Of a DNA stretch of 36,717 nucleotides, positions 23,783 through 32,246 are shown piece after piece. The DNA is taken from assembly GCA_900545725.1 (NCBI GenBank), contig URAI01000014.1:1-36717 (forward strand), given 5' to 3'. The DNA is from an uncultured Eubacterium sp. Its GTDB lineage: Bacteria > Bacillota > Clostridia > Lachnospirales > Lachnospiraceae. Below the pieces are notes generated by a model. That model had not been told where the DNA came from. It did no database searches and was given only the letters and a program-made list of their open reading frames with translations. The position numbers were made by a program, and so were the translations under genes. Within the stretch, counting starts at the first letter, position 1; every line of letters starts with the position of its first letter.

Positions 23783-25312
23783 AAAACTTCTATACGAAAC
23801 TGCCTCTAATAAATGTTCTTTTCTTATTTTCTCCGATTCTTCCAAATCCGCTATTGTCCTAGCCATCTTAAGTATTTTATGATATCCCCTTCCTGTAAGA
23901 TTAAGTCTTTCATATGCCTTCTCCATTAAATTTCTTTCTTCCTTTTCAAGTGGACAATATTTCTTTATATCCGCTGCTTTCATTTCAGAATTATAATTAA
24001 TAACACTGTTATTAAATCTTTCTTTTTGCATTTTTCTTGCTATCTCTAACATCTTTTGCATATTATGGGATGTATATATATTATCATTATTATTTTCCAC
24101 CCCATCAGCTATATCATTAAAAGCAACCTTCTGTACATGCACAGAGATATCAAATCTGTCCCATACAGGCTGTGATATCCTTCCTATATATCTTTGAATC
24201 TCCTGTTCGGTACATCTGCATCTTTTTCTGTCCGGATAATAGCCGCATTTACACGGATTAATAGCCGCCGCCAGCATACAGTCTGCTGGATATGTAAAGG
24301 ACGAATTCAGTCTTACAATCGTTACTTTCTTATCTTCAAGCGGCTGTCTTAAAGACTCAATTACAGAAATACCAAATTCCGTCATCTCGTCCAGAAATAA
24401 CACACCCTTTCCGGCAAGTGTAATCTCTCCCGGCTTAGGAATACGTCCTCCTCCAAGCAGCCCTGCACTTGTAATATTATGGTGCGGACTCCTGAATGGT
24501 CTGTCAGTTATCAATGGTGTATTCTTATTAAGCTTGCCTGCCACACTATATATTTTTGTAAGCTCCATGCTCTCCTCATAAGATAATTCAGGCATTATTG
24601 TCGGTATTCTCTTTGCAAGCATAGTCTTACCGCTCCCCGGCGCTCCAACATATAATATATTATGCATGCCTGCTGCCGCAATAAGCGTCGCTCTCTTTGC
24701 CGCCTCCTGTCCGCTTACATCAGAAAAATCCACTTCATAACACAGATGTTTTGTATCATAAGACCAGTCCTTCATGTTCTTTACATATCCTTCATAATCT
24801 GATAAATCATTGATAATATCTATAAATGCTTTAAGACTGTCTACACCTATGACCTTAATTCCTGCAACCATAGCCGCTTCCTTTACATTAGCCTCAGGTA
24901 CAATACATGTATTAAAGCCACTCTCAGCTGCCACACATACCATTGGAAGTATTCCGGTTATAGGATTAACACTTCCGTCAAGACTCAGCTCCCCTATTAC
25001 AAATACACCCTCCAGTCTGTCTTCATCTATAATACAGTTGGCCGAAAGTATTCCTGCTGCAATCGGAAGGTCAAAACCTGTTCCATCCTTTCTTATATCA
25101 GCCGGAGATATATTAACTACTATTCTCTGTGGTTTCAGCTCATAACCTGAATTCCTTATTGCAACCTTAATTCGCTCTTTCGACTCCTTAACCTCCCCCG
25201 CAAGATACCCACTCATTTCAAAAATAGGAAGTCCATTTCCTACATCTACTTCTACACTGACAATCTGCGCATCCAGCCCATATATGGTGGCCCTTTTTCC
25301 TCTTCTAAACAT
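23771..25312 (-). CDS. comM: YifB/ComM family Mg-chelatase-like AAA ATPase
   Basis: ComM is a hexameric helicase that promotes branch migration during natural transformation in some bacteria; homologues are widespread. The 513-residue product has an N-terminal Lon-protease-like fold domain (VEVDVGNGLPIFEMSG to DLPIAAGIL). The AAA core has P-loop GAPGSGKT at 223-230 and Walker B GVLFLDEMTEF. A C-terminal Mg-chelatase domain contains four clustered cysteines (CKCGYYPDRKRCRC). GGAGGGG lies just before the ATG. Its last codons and stop lie inside the 16-bp repeat of the hairpin element. A consensus promoter lies upstream. Confidence 0.95.
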   Translation of the reverse strand: MFRRGKRATIYGLDAQIVSVEVDVGNGLPIFEMSGYLAGEVKESKERIKVAIRNSGYELKPQRIVVNISPADIRKDGTGFDLPIAAGILSANCIIDEDRLEGVFVIGELSLDGSVNPITGILPMVCVAAESGFNTCIVPEANVKEAAMVAGIKVIGVDSLKAFIDIINDLSDYEGYVKNMKDWSYDTKHLCYEVDFSDVSGQEAAKRATLIAAAGMHNILYVGAPGSGKTMLAKRIPTIMPELSYEESMELTKIYSVAGKLNKNTPLITDRPFRSPHHNITSAGLLGGGRIPKPGEITLAGKGVLFLDEMTEFGISVIESLRQPLEDKKVTIVRLNSSFTYPADCMLAAAINPCKCGYYPDRKRCRCTEQEIQRYIGRISQPVWDRFDISVHVQKVAFNDIADGVENNNDNIYTSHNMQKMLEIARKMQKERFNNSVINYNSEMKAADIKKYCPLEKEERNLMEKAYERLNLTGRGYHKILKMARTIADLEESEKIRKEHLLEAVSYRSFEGR

Positions 25313-25360
25313 AACCCCTCCCGTTTTATATTAATACAATATATTATATTCTTACTATTT

Positions 25361-25389
25361 ATAATAATATCATATATATATATTGTCAA
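25361..25389 (-). promoter_or_regulatory. Putative sigma-A promoter of comM-dprA-topA
   Basis: On the minus strand, a perfect TTGACA (25384-25389) is followed after 17 nt by TATTAT (25361-25366). It lies about 50 nt before the comM start codon. Confidence 0.6.
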
Positions 25390-25526
25390 GTATGAGTATT
25401 TAGAATTATATAAAATATCCTCCAAAAATTGTCTGAATTATATTCAAATCTATGATTTATAAAGCAAACAAAACTACCAAATCCTTATACATATGCTGCC
25501 TTCCATTTATAATCAAGGCAAACAAA

Positions 25527-25600
25527 GGCTGCTGCATCAATAATCCATATATGCTTCATTTTAAAATCTGCATATATAAAATCATACTGATACAGCAGCC
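25527..25600 (-). terminator. Large two-tier hairpin after the PilT-like gene
   Basis: The outer stem pairs GGCTGCTG (25527-25534) with CAGCAGCC (25593-25600) and continues with ATCA/TGAT. An inner stem pairs ATATATGC (25547-25554) with GCATATAT (25570-25577). On the minus strand it lies about 40 nt after the stop of the PilT-like gene and is followed by a broken U-rich stretch (TTTGTTTG), so it probably acts as the operon terminator. At 74 nt it is larger than usual. Confidence 0.55.
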
Positions 25601-25639
25601 TGCTTTAATTCACCCAACATATACATATAAAATATATGC

Positions 25640-26464
25640 TTATATTATTTCATATATATATTCTGATTTTTGATTTTCATATGTTACACTTGCAAAAATT
25701 ACTTTATTAATATATTTCTTAACAATAGCACTCTCAGAACATAATCCATTTATCCTATTATTAACCATATCTTTTTCAGCACAGTCTATCGTTGTTAATA
25801 CAAATGCCCCTGCCATAGCAGCATCAAGTGCTGCTTTCATAGTTTCTTCATCTGATATTTCATCTATTATTATAATATCACTGTTAATCTTTAATGAATT
25901 CTTAACTGCCATTGCATATGACTGTACATCTTGTCCAATACAACGCTGTATTACAAACGAATTTCCATCTTTATAAATATATTCCACTGGATTTTCTATT
26001 GAAACTATACTGCACGAACTATCTGAATTAAGCTTTGTGGCAATTGCATTAAGCAGTGTACTCTTACCTGCTCCGGCAGAACCCGCTATAACTACAATAC
26101 CGCTTCTTTTTTCTGCCAAAGCCATAATTTCCTCTGATATGGCTACATCTTTTATATTATTATTAACGCATCTTATTGAAGCTGTTATAAGCTCATTCTG
26201 CCTAAATATATTAACTCTGTATCTGTTACCATTTTGTGTCTCATATGCAAAAATAGTCTCTTTATCCACCCTGAACTGTTCCCTTTGAAGTTCTCCCATC
26301 ATATTTATGGTTATTTTTTTCATATCTTCTTCAGTAAGCTTAGGATAATTAAGATTCTTAATCTTACCGGCTTTCCTGTACTTTGGAATCGAGCCTGTCA
26401 TAAGATATACATCTGTTGCGCCTTCATTTCTTGCTTCATCAAGGATTTTTTCAATTGTAAACAT
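25640..26464 (-). CDS. PilT/GspE-family ATPase, divergent
   Basis: This 274-residue protein has the layout of a PilT-type secretion/twitching ATPase. It has an N-terminal PAS-like part (MFTIEKILDEARNEGATDVY), a Walker A GSAGAGKST at 128-136, an Asp-box-like SIENPVEY at 155-162, and a Walker B region DIIIIDEISDEETMKAALDA at 196-215. The usual His box after Walker B (TGHLV...LHT in PilT) is replaced by AGAFVLTTID, so both histidines are missing. At 274 residues it is shorter than typical PilT (about 350). The start is preceded by AAGGAG. No pilin or PilB/PilC gene is visible. It follows an unknown membrane-anchored protein; its role is not known. Confidence 0.75.
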   Translation of the reverse strand: MFTIEKILDEARNEGATDVYLMTGSIPKYRKAGKIKNLNYPKLTEEDMKKITINMMGELQREQFRVDKETIFAYETQNGNRYRVNIFRQNELITASIRCVNNNIKDVAISEEIMALAEKRSGIVVIAGSAGAGKSTLLNAIATKLNSDSSCSIVSIENPVEYIYKDGNSFVIQRCIGQDVQSYAMAVKNSLKINSDIIIIDEISDEETMKAALDAAMAGAFVLTTIDCAEKDMVNNRINGLCSESAIVKKYINKVIFASVTYENQKSEYIYEII

Positions 26465-26542
26465 ATTCCCACACGCTCCTTTCTTATAATCACAGTACAA
26501 TCATCATCCACTTCTGTATAACATCTTATACCTTTAACCACA

Positions 26543-27679
26543 CTATTGAATAGCCGTTATGGTATACAGTTCTCCTTTACTTCCAATAACAGAATTATAC
26601 AAGCTCTCCATATTATTACTACACTGATATCTGTTTTCAGGTTTATCATGCATAATATCAAAACTGCCATCTGTACTTACATATCCCTGACTATATTCAA
26701 ATGTAAAATATATTTTCATCTGATTAGATGAGCTTACAACGTCAGCGGCAAATACCATATAAATATAGTTATCAACCGTACCCTCTGACACATTCTTTCT
26801 CTTAAGGAAATATGTACCAACCGGTTCAATTGAAGTTACATTTTCATCATTGACATCCCTTAAATATGCAGTATCCTGCGATGCCTTATACATCATCCTG
26901 AATGTCGTATCATCAACCTGCTGTGTAATAGCACTCATTGCCTCTGTTGACAATGAATTAAGGACATTCTTATCAATATCCGTTATCTGTGCATAAGAAT
27001 TCAGCTTATCAACCTTATAGTCAAGATAAAGCTGGGAAGCAATATAACCATGTTGTCCAAGCTCCTCATCTGTTGCACTACATGTTATTCTTATCACATC
27101 TCCAAGCGCTATCTGACTGTTCTTATCACTTTTAAATTCTATAGAGCCAAGATATTCATCATCCCATTTATTAGTCACTTTAACATATGCCTCAGGACTC
27201 ATCCCGGCAAATACAACTTCTACATTTTCAAATAGTGATATAACTTTTCCGGTGCTTATCCCAGAAGCCTTAACAATATACGATGTATCATTAAACTGTA
27301 TTCCGGCTTTCTGTGCTTTATCTTCATCAAAACTTACATTTACCGTTATATTCTGTCCATTAGATATATCCTTATCATTTACTAGCGCTGTTACAGATTC
27401 TGCCAGCTCTCTATATGCCGATAATTTTTCCATATCACGCACATTGCCTGCCATTGCTTTATATAACTTGTCAGTATCAACATGACACATCGCCGTAGCA
27501 TACTTATCTGCGCCCTTATATTCTATATTAATATATCCTTTTATATTAATTTTATTTCTATTGGCAAACGATATTGCAAGTGTAATACATATAACTGCTG
27601 CCACCACAGCTATAATAACCGCCATAATTTTTTTCGGTGTATTTATTTTATTAATTATTTTATTCAAACTGACCTCCAT
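26543..27679 (-). CDS. Unrecognised membrane-anchored extracytoplasmic protein
   Basis: I do not recognise the family. The 378-residue product has a lysine-rich N-terminus, one membrane helix at about 19-39 (MAVIIAVVAAVICITLAISF), and an extracytoplasmic region of about 340 residues. Early in that region is a segment INIEYKGADKYATAMCHVDTDKL, resembling repeat-like modules in surface proteins of Lachnospiraceae; this likeness is from memory and untested. The ATG at 27679 has no ribosome-binding site before it. GGAGGT lies directly after it, 4 nt before an in-frame TTG at 27667, which may be the real start. It lies between pepP and the PilT-like gene, probably in the same operon. Confidence 0.6.
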   Translation of the reverse strand: MEVSLNKIINKINTPKKIMAVIIAVVAAVICITLAISFANRNKINIKGYINIEYKGADKYATAMCHVDTDKLYKAMAGNVRDMEKLSAYRELAESVTALVNDKDISNGQNITVNVSFDEDKAQKAGIQFNDTSYIVKASGISTGKVISLFENVEVVFAGMSPEAYVKVTNKWDDEYLGSIEFKSDKNSQIALGDVIRITCSATDEELGQHGYIASQLYLDYKVDKLNSYAQITDIDKNVLNSLSTEAMSAITQQVDDTTFRMMYKASQDTAYLRDVNDENVTSIEPVGTYFLKRKNVSEGTVDNYIYMVFAADVVSSSNQMKIYFTFEYSQGYVSTDGSFDIMHDKPENRYQCSNNMESLYNSVIGSKGELYTITAIQ

Positions 27680-27697
27680 TTCTAAATATTTGCATTT

Positions 27698-29554
27698 CTA
27701 TTTCGATACCGGAGCTGTATATTTCTTAAGCATATCAAGCTCGTCATCACTCATAAAAGGACTTAAGTTTTCATAAACTCTCTTATGATAATTATTTAAC
27801 AAGATAATATCTCTATCATCAAGATATTTTACATCTATAAGTTCAATATCAATCGGAACATATGTCAGTGTCTCAAATTTTAAAAATGTTCCATATTCAT
27901 TTTCATAATCTCTGACACATAATATTTCGTTTTCAATTCTTATTCCATACTTACCATCAATATATACCCCCGGCTCATTAGATGTAACCATCCCCTCTTC
28001 AATTACGCATAAATCATTATGTCCCGGATTATGTTTCCATCTGAATCCATTAGGTGATTCATGTACATTAAGAAGATAACCTATTCCATGTCCTGTTCCA
28101 CATCTGTAATCAATACCTTCATTCCACAGAGGTTCTCTTGCAAGTATATCCAGATTAAAGCCCGTACATCCTTTTAAAAACCTTGCATTTGTAAGATGTA
28201 ACATTCCTTTTAATGTAAGCGTAAAATGTTTTTTAAACTCATCACTTACATTTCCAAGTCCTATGGTTCTTGTCACATCAGTGGTTCCTCTGTAATACTG
28301 TCCGCCTGAATCAACAAGAAGTGCACCCTCAGGGTATAATAATGCACAATTATCCTTTGTTGCAGCATAATGCATCATTGCTGCATTTTCCTTATAGGCA
28401 CTTATAGTAGGAAAACTAAGTTCTATATAATCATGTATCCTGCTTCTTAGGTTATCAAGATATTCTGCGGCCGTCACTTCCGTAATCTTCTCAGCTTCAT
28501 CAAAGTGTTTCATCTTGTCTTTCAGCCAGAACATAAATCTTGTAACAGCAAGTCCATCATCAATGTGGACCGACTTAAGATTATTAATTTCCACAATATT
28601 CTTTTTTGCCTTCATTAAAACTGTTGGATTTTCTTTATTAATAATCCTTACACTGTCAGGAATATCAGAATACATATTCATATTTATTCTTTTAAAATCT
28701 ACAAGAATACTATTAACACATTCTCCATTACTTAACTTATGGTTATTAATATATCGGATATCTTCATATATACTGCCATATTCCTTTATCTGTATGCCAT
28801 TTGCATTAAATTCATCTGCTAATGCTTCATCAAATCTGCATATATCTGTATATAATACCGCTTCATCTTCTGTAATTAATGCATACGACATGATTACAGG
28901 ATTACATTCAACATCATCGCCTCTTATATTAAAAAGCCAGCATATATCATCGAGCGAAGATATAACATGGGCATCTGCTTTATATTCTGCCATTACCTGA
29001 CGGACTCTTTTTAACTTATCACTTAACTCTTCTCCTGTAAATCTATCATCAAGTGCATAGACTTTACTGCATGGAAAATCCGGTCTGTCATTCCATATTT
29101 TTTCAACCGCATTAAATGAACAATCAATGCTTCCCTCACAGCTTTTTACCATATAACTTAATTCAATGCCTATAAGTGCCGGGACTGTTCTTCCATCAAA
29201 GCCTATTCTTCCCTTATAAGGCAGTTTGTGTATACAATATTCATTAATTGTTGGAAATCCTGAAACTCCCATTTTCATAAGCATAATTCCTGTATTATTT
29301 ATCTGCTCCTGTGCCTGACCAAAATACCTGCCATCTGTAAATAAAGCAGCTTCATCTTTCGTAATAACAAGAGTTCCTGCCGACCCTGTAAATCCTGACA
29401 TATACTCTCTTTCGGCAAAATAAGCATCTGCATATTCAGACATATGGTAATCGCCTGTCATTATTATATATACATCTATGCTGTCATTTTTCATAATATC
29501 TCTTACCTGTGATATTCTGTTTCTTATAATTTCAGGTTGTGTAAAACGTGGCAT
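27698..29554 (-). CDS. Aminopeptidase P family protein (Xaa-Pro aminopeptidase, M24B)
   Basis: This protein is predicted to remove N-terminal residues preceding proline. It is the long, three-domain form (618 residues). Two creatinase-N-like domains (about 1-165 and 170-320) precede the pita-bread catalytic domain. The five metal ligands are visible: D415 (LLVDSGGQYY), D426 (GTTDVTRT), H489 (GTGHGIGYLLNVHE), E527 (TSNEPGVYI) and E541 (GIRIENEIL). No signal peptide is seen, so it is cytoplasmic. The ATG is preceded by GGAGAG. It directly follows sigK, 15 nt away. Confidence 0.94.
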   Translation of the reverse strand: MPRFTQPEIIRNRISQVRDIMKNDSIDVYIIMTGDYHMSEYADAYFAEREYMSGFTGSAGTLVITKDEAALFTDGRYFGQAQEQINNTGIMLMKMGVSGFPTINEYCIHKLPYKGRIGFDGRTVPALIGIELSYMVKSCEGSIDCSFNAVEKIWNDRPDFPCSKVYALDDRFTGEELSDKLKRVRQVMAEYKADAHVISSLDDICWLFNIRGDDVECNPVIMSYALITEDEAVLYTDICRFDEALADEFNANGIQIKEYGSIYEDIRYINNHKLSNGECVNSILVDFKRINMNMYSDIPDSVRIINKENPTVLMKAKKNIVEINNLKSVHIDDGLAVTRFMFWLKDKMKHFDEAEKITEVTAAEYLDNLRSRIHDYIELSFPTISAYKENAAMMHYAATKDNCALLYPEGALLVDSGGQYYRGTTDVTRTIGLGNVSDEFKKHFTLTLKGMLHLTNARFLKGCTGFNLDILAREPLWNEGIDYRCGTGHGIGYLLNVHESPNGFRWKHNPGHNDLCVIEEGMVTSNEPGVYIDGKYGIRIENEILCVRDYENEYGTFLKFETLTYVPIDIELIDVKYLDDRDIILLNNYHKRVYENLSPFMSDDELDMLKKYTAPVSK

Positions 29555-29569
29555 ATTAATCTCTCCATT

Positions 29570-30202
29570 TTATAGTTTATTCTGTTCCAGAAGTTTTTTC
29601 AACTTATTCAGAGCCTTTTTCTCTATTCTGCTGACGTAGCTCCTGCTTATATCAAGCATTCCGGCAATCTCATTTTGTGTATATTCTCTATCGCCATTAA
29701 GTCCATATCTGTATCGTATAACCATCTGCTCCCGCCTGGTAAGTACATTATCAATATTAGTTTTTATACATTCTATTCTTTCATTAAAAATATAATCATC
29801 AATAACATCAGACGACTGTTCCGCTACTATTTCTATAAGACTTATTTCATTTCCCTCTTTATCAGTCCCAATAGGATCATACATAGATACTTCTTTTGAT
29901 TTACGTTTTTCTGTACGAAGCATCATCAACAGTTCATTATCTATACATTTAGCTGCATATGTAGCAAGTTTTATATTCTTTTCAGGCCGGAATGAATTAA
30001 CTGCTTTAATAAGTCCTATTGTACCGACAGATATAAGATCCTGCGTATCTCTTTCTTTAGAAATATACTTCTTTATCATATGTGCAACAAGGCGCATGTT
30101 CTTTTCAATCAATATATTACGTGCCTCTATATCTCCTGCCATACTTCTTTCCAGCATCTGTTGTTCTTCTTTTGCAGTCAAAGGCATATCAAACGTTTTC
30201 AA
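29570..30202 (-). CDS. sigK: RNA polymerase sigma factor of the sporulation SigK type
   Basis: This is a sigma-70 family factor. Region 2 reads NILIEKNMRLVAHMIKKY and DLISVGTIGLIKAVNSF; the linker YDPIGTDKEGNEISLIEI is a SigK hallmark; region 4 has a helix-turn-helix TQNEIAGMLDISRSYVSRIE. The start is set at a TTG at 30202, because GAGGTG lies 7 nt upstream; the next ATG has no site. This gives 210 residues. The hydrophobic pro-sequence known from Bacillus SigK is absent, and an in-frame stop four codons above the longest possible start rules out a longer form. A perfect 8-bp hairpin lies next to the ribosome-binding site. Confidence 0.9.
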   Translation of the reverse strand: MKTFDMPLTAKEEQQMLERSMAGDIEARNILIEKNMRLVAHMIKKYISKERDTQDLISVGTIGLIKAVNSFRPEKNIKLATYAAKCIDNELLMMLRTEKRKSKEVSMYDPIGTDKEGNEISLIEIVAEQSSDVIDDYIFNERIECIKTNIDNVLTRREQMVIRYRYGLNGDREYTQNEIAGMLDISRSYVSRIEKKALNKLKKLLEQNKL

Positions 30203-30217
30203 AGAAAGGCACCTCAA

Positions 30218-30241
30218 CACATATTTATATTATAATATGTG
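30218..30241 (-). promoter_or_regulatory. Hairpin next to the sigK ribosome-binding site
   Basis: CACATATT (30218-30225) and AATATGTG (30234-30241) form a perfect 8-bp stem with an 8-nt loop, ending 2 nt before the CACCTC complement of the sigK ribosome-binding site. It may influence sigK translation. Confidence 0.4.
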
Positions 30242-30322
30242 CTTTGGCGCCCTTTATTGCTTTTCCAACTGTAATTTTGTCAATTAATCATAACAGTATG
30301 TTTTCTTCTTAAATGATAATGA

Positions 30323-31570
30323 TTAATCTTCTTTTCTTCTTAAAATATCATATTTATCAAGTTTTATACCAAGATCGATATATAACTGTTGTTTTGGATG
30401 CGGAGCGCTCTCCATATTTTCACCATCTTCATTTTTAATAGCTCTTACAACTACATCAATATTATCACCATTTGGTTTCATAACTTCAATAGTCTCGCCT
30501 ACAGAAAACTTATTACGCTGTTCAATATGGTACATTCCCTCTTCATTACATTCGCCAACAATACCAAGATATGTATATTCCCTTACATATGTATTACTGT
30601 CATATATCTGTGTATTTTCATCTGGCTTTCCAAAGAAGAAGCCCGTTGTATACTGCCTGTATGTACATTTTTGAATCTCTGACTTGTAAAATGGAATACG
30701 ACTCTTATATATTTCCGGATCCTTAAGGAAGTCATCTATCGCAAGCCTGTATGTTCTTGCAACGGTTGCAACATAAAGAGCTGTTTTCATTCTTCCTTCT
30801 ATCTTAAAGCTGTCAATTCCTGATGTAACCATCTCAGGTATATGTTCAATCATACACAAATCCTTGGAATTGAAAATATATGTTCCTCTTTCATTTTCAT
30901 AAACCGGCATATATTCTCCCGGTCTTGACTCCTCAACAACAGCATATTTCCATCTGCAGGGATGAGTACATGCGCCTCTGTTGGCATCTCTTCCTGCCAT
31001 AAAGCTGCTAAGAAGACATCTTCCTGAATATGATATACACATAGCACCATGCATAAATGTTTCTATTTCCATCTCATCAGGTATATGTTCTCTTATCTGC
31101 TTAATCTCATTAAGCGATAATTCCCTGGCTGAAACAACTCTCTTAGCTCCCTGTTTCCACCAGAAATTATATGTCATATAGTTAGTATTATTAGCCTGTG
31201 TACTTATATGTATATCTATCTCCGGTAATATTTCTTTTGCCAGAGTAAACATTCCCGGATCAGATATAATTACAGCATCCGGCTTTATGGTCTTTAATTC
31301 TTCAAAATATTTTCTCGCACCATCAAGGTCATAATTATGTGCAAGAATATTTGCAGTTACATAAACCTTGACATTCCTTTCATGCGCAAATTCAATTCCG
31401 GCTTTCATATCTTCCATAGAAAAATTCTTAGCCTTTGCCCTAAGACCAAAAGCCTCTCCTCCTATATATACCGCATCTGCTCCAAATATTACAGCTGTCT
31501 TAAGTACTTCAAGGCTGCTTGCCGGTATCAGTAATTCTATCTCTCTGCCATTATATATATGTCCAGCCAT
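30323..31570 (-). CDS. trhP: U32 peptidase family tRNA hydroxylation protein TrhP
   Basis: U32 family proteins of the YrrO/TrhP type are needed for prephenate-dependent formation of 5-hydroxyuridine at tRNA position 34. The 415-residue product has the U32 N-terminal barrel (ELLIPASSLEVLKTAVIFGA, then AVYIGGEAFGLRAKAKNFSM). A cysteine cluster CISYSGRCLLSSFMAGRDAN continues with RGACTHPCRWKY and is likely to bind an iron-sulfur cluster. A family C-terminal domain ends the protein. The ATG at 31570 follows AAAGGAAAT. It follows trmR, whose product methylates the hydroxyl, so both steps sit together as in the Bacillus yrrMNO order. Confidence 0.9.
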   Translation of the reverse strand: MAGHIYNGREIELLIPASSLEVLKTAVIFGADAVYIGGEAFGLRAKAKNFSMEDMKAGIEFAHERNVKVYVTANILAHNYDLDGARKYFEELKTIKPDAVIISDPGMFTLAKEILPEIDIHISTQANNTNYMTYNFWWKQGAKRVVSARELSLNEIKQIREHIPDEMEIETFMHGAMCISYSGRCLLSSFMAGRDANRGACTHPCRWKYAVVEESRPGEYMPVYENERGTYIFNSKDLCMIEHIPEMVTSGIDSFKIEGRMKTALYVATVARTYRLAIDDFLKDPEIYKSRIPFYKSEIQKCTYRQYTTGFFFGKPDENTQIYDSNTYVREYTYLGIVGECNEEGMYHIEQRNKFSVGETIEVMKPNGDNIDVVVRAIKNEDGENMESAPHPKQQLYIDLGIKLDKYDILRRKED

Positions 31571-31603
31571 ATTTTTGTATTTCCTTTCTTTTAACATATT
31601 ATA

Positions 31604-32245
31604 TTATTTTTTTACACTTAAAGTAATCCCATCGCCTATAGGAACTATTGAGGTAATAAAACTGTCACAGTGAGTCAGTTCATACATATAATCTCTCATA
31701 CGTGTGTGAATGGTTCTGTTTCTTCTCGTAACACCATATCTTGATTCAACTATATCTCCATCCTGAAGTACATTATCTGAAATCAGGAGTCCTCCCCTTG
31801 ACATAAGCCTTATTATATCCGGAAGAAAATGTATATACTGTCCCTTTGCAGCATCCATAAATATAAAATCATAAGTTCCTTCAAGTCTCTTAAGAACTTC
31901 TGCTGCATCACCCTCTATTAAAGTTATAACATCTTCCTTACCTGCACGCTTGAAATTCTCTCTGGCTATCGGAATCCTCACCTCATAATTCTCAATAGTG
32001 GTAATATGGCTTCCCTCCGGTATATTCTCACTCATAAGAATAGATGAATAACCAACTGCTGTTCCAACCTCAAGTATATTCACCGGTTGTTTTAGTGCCA
32101 GCATCACCTTGAGAAAATTCTTCATTTCCTTTCGTATTATAGGCACATCGTCTCTTCTTGCCTCTTCTTCAATAATATCACATATTGGGGAATTACCACA
32201 ATCAAGCGAATTAATATAATCAACTATTCTCTCATTCACTATCAT
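31604..32245 (-). CDS. trmR: tRNA 5-hydroxyuridine O-methyltransferase TrmR (YrrM-like)
   Basis: This is a class I SAM-dependent O-methyltransferase of 213 residues. The glycine motif ILEVGTAVGYSSILMSE binds SAM; DFIFMDAAKGQY and GGLLISDNVLQDG supply the metal and substrate aspartates of the family. In Bacillus subtilis TrmR makes 5-methoxyuridine in tRNA, and its gene neighbours mltG and the U32 genes as here. The ATG at 32245 is 1 nt after the stop of the preceding gene, with GGAGG 12 nt upstream. A GTG at 32254 is an alternative but lies only 3 nt from that site. Confidence 0.9.
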   Translation of the reverse strand: MIVNERIVDYINSLDCGNSPICDIIEEEARRDDVPIIRKEMKNFLKVMLALKQPVNILEVGTAVGYSSILMSENIPEGSHITTIENYEVRIPIARENFKRAGKEDVITLIEGDAAEVLKRLEGTYDFIFMDAAKGQYIHFLPDIIRLMSRGGLLISDNVLQDGDIVESRYGVTRRNRTIHTRMRDYMYELTHCDSFITSIVPIGDGITLSVKK

Positions 32246-32246
32246 G

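Larger units (their letters stand above)
25313..25639. other. 327-nt intergenic region, PilT-like gene to comM
   Basis: No gene is evident on either strand. The part nearest the PilT-like gene holds a large nested hairpin (25527-25600), and the part nearest comM a promoter with a perfect TTGACA box (25361-25389). The remainder is nearly pure A/T, with TA-rich runs at 25332-25382. The region therefore ends one transcription unit and starts the next. Confidence 0.6.

Noticed and set aside
25452..25673. Plus-strand frame of 73 codons in the gap after the PilT-like gene
   Set aside because: It crosses the two-tier hairpin and the PilT-like gene end, has no ribosome-binding site and is Ile/Tyr-rich as expected from AT-rich DNA.
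28515..29000. Plus-strand open frame of 161 codons opposite the aminopeptidase gene
   Set aside because: It is antisense to a complete enzyme with all metal ligands; composition is what reverse-strand reading of that gene gives.
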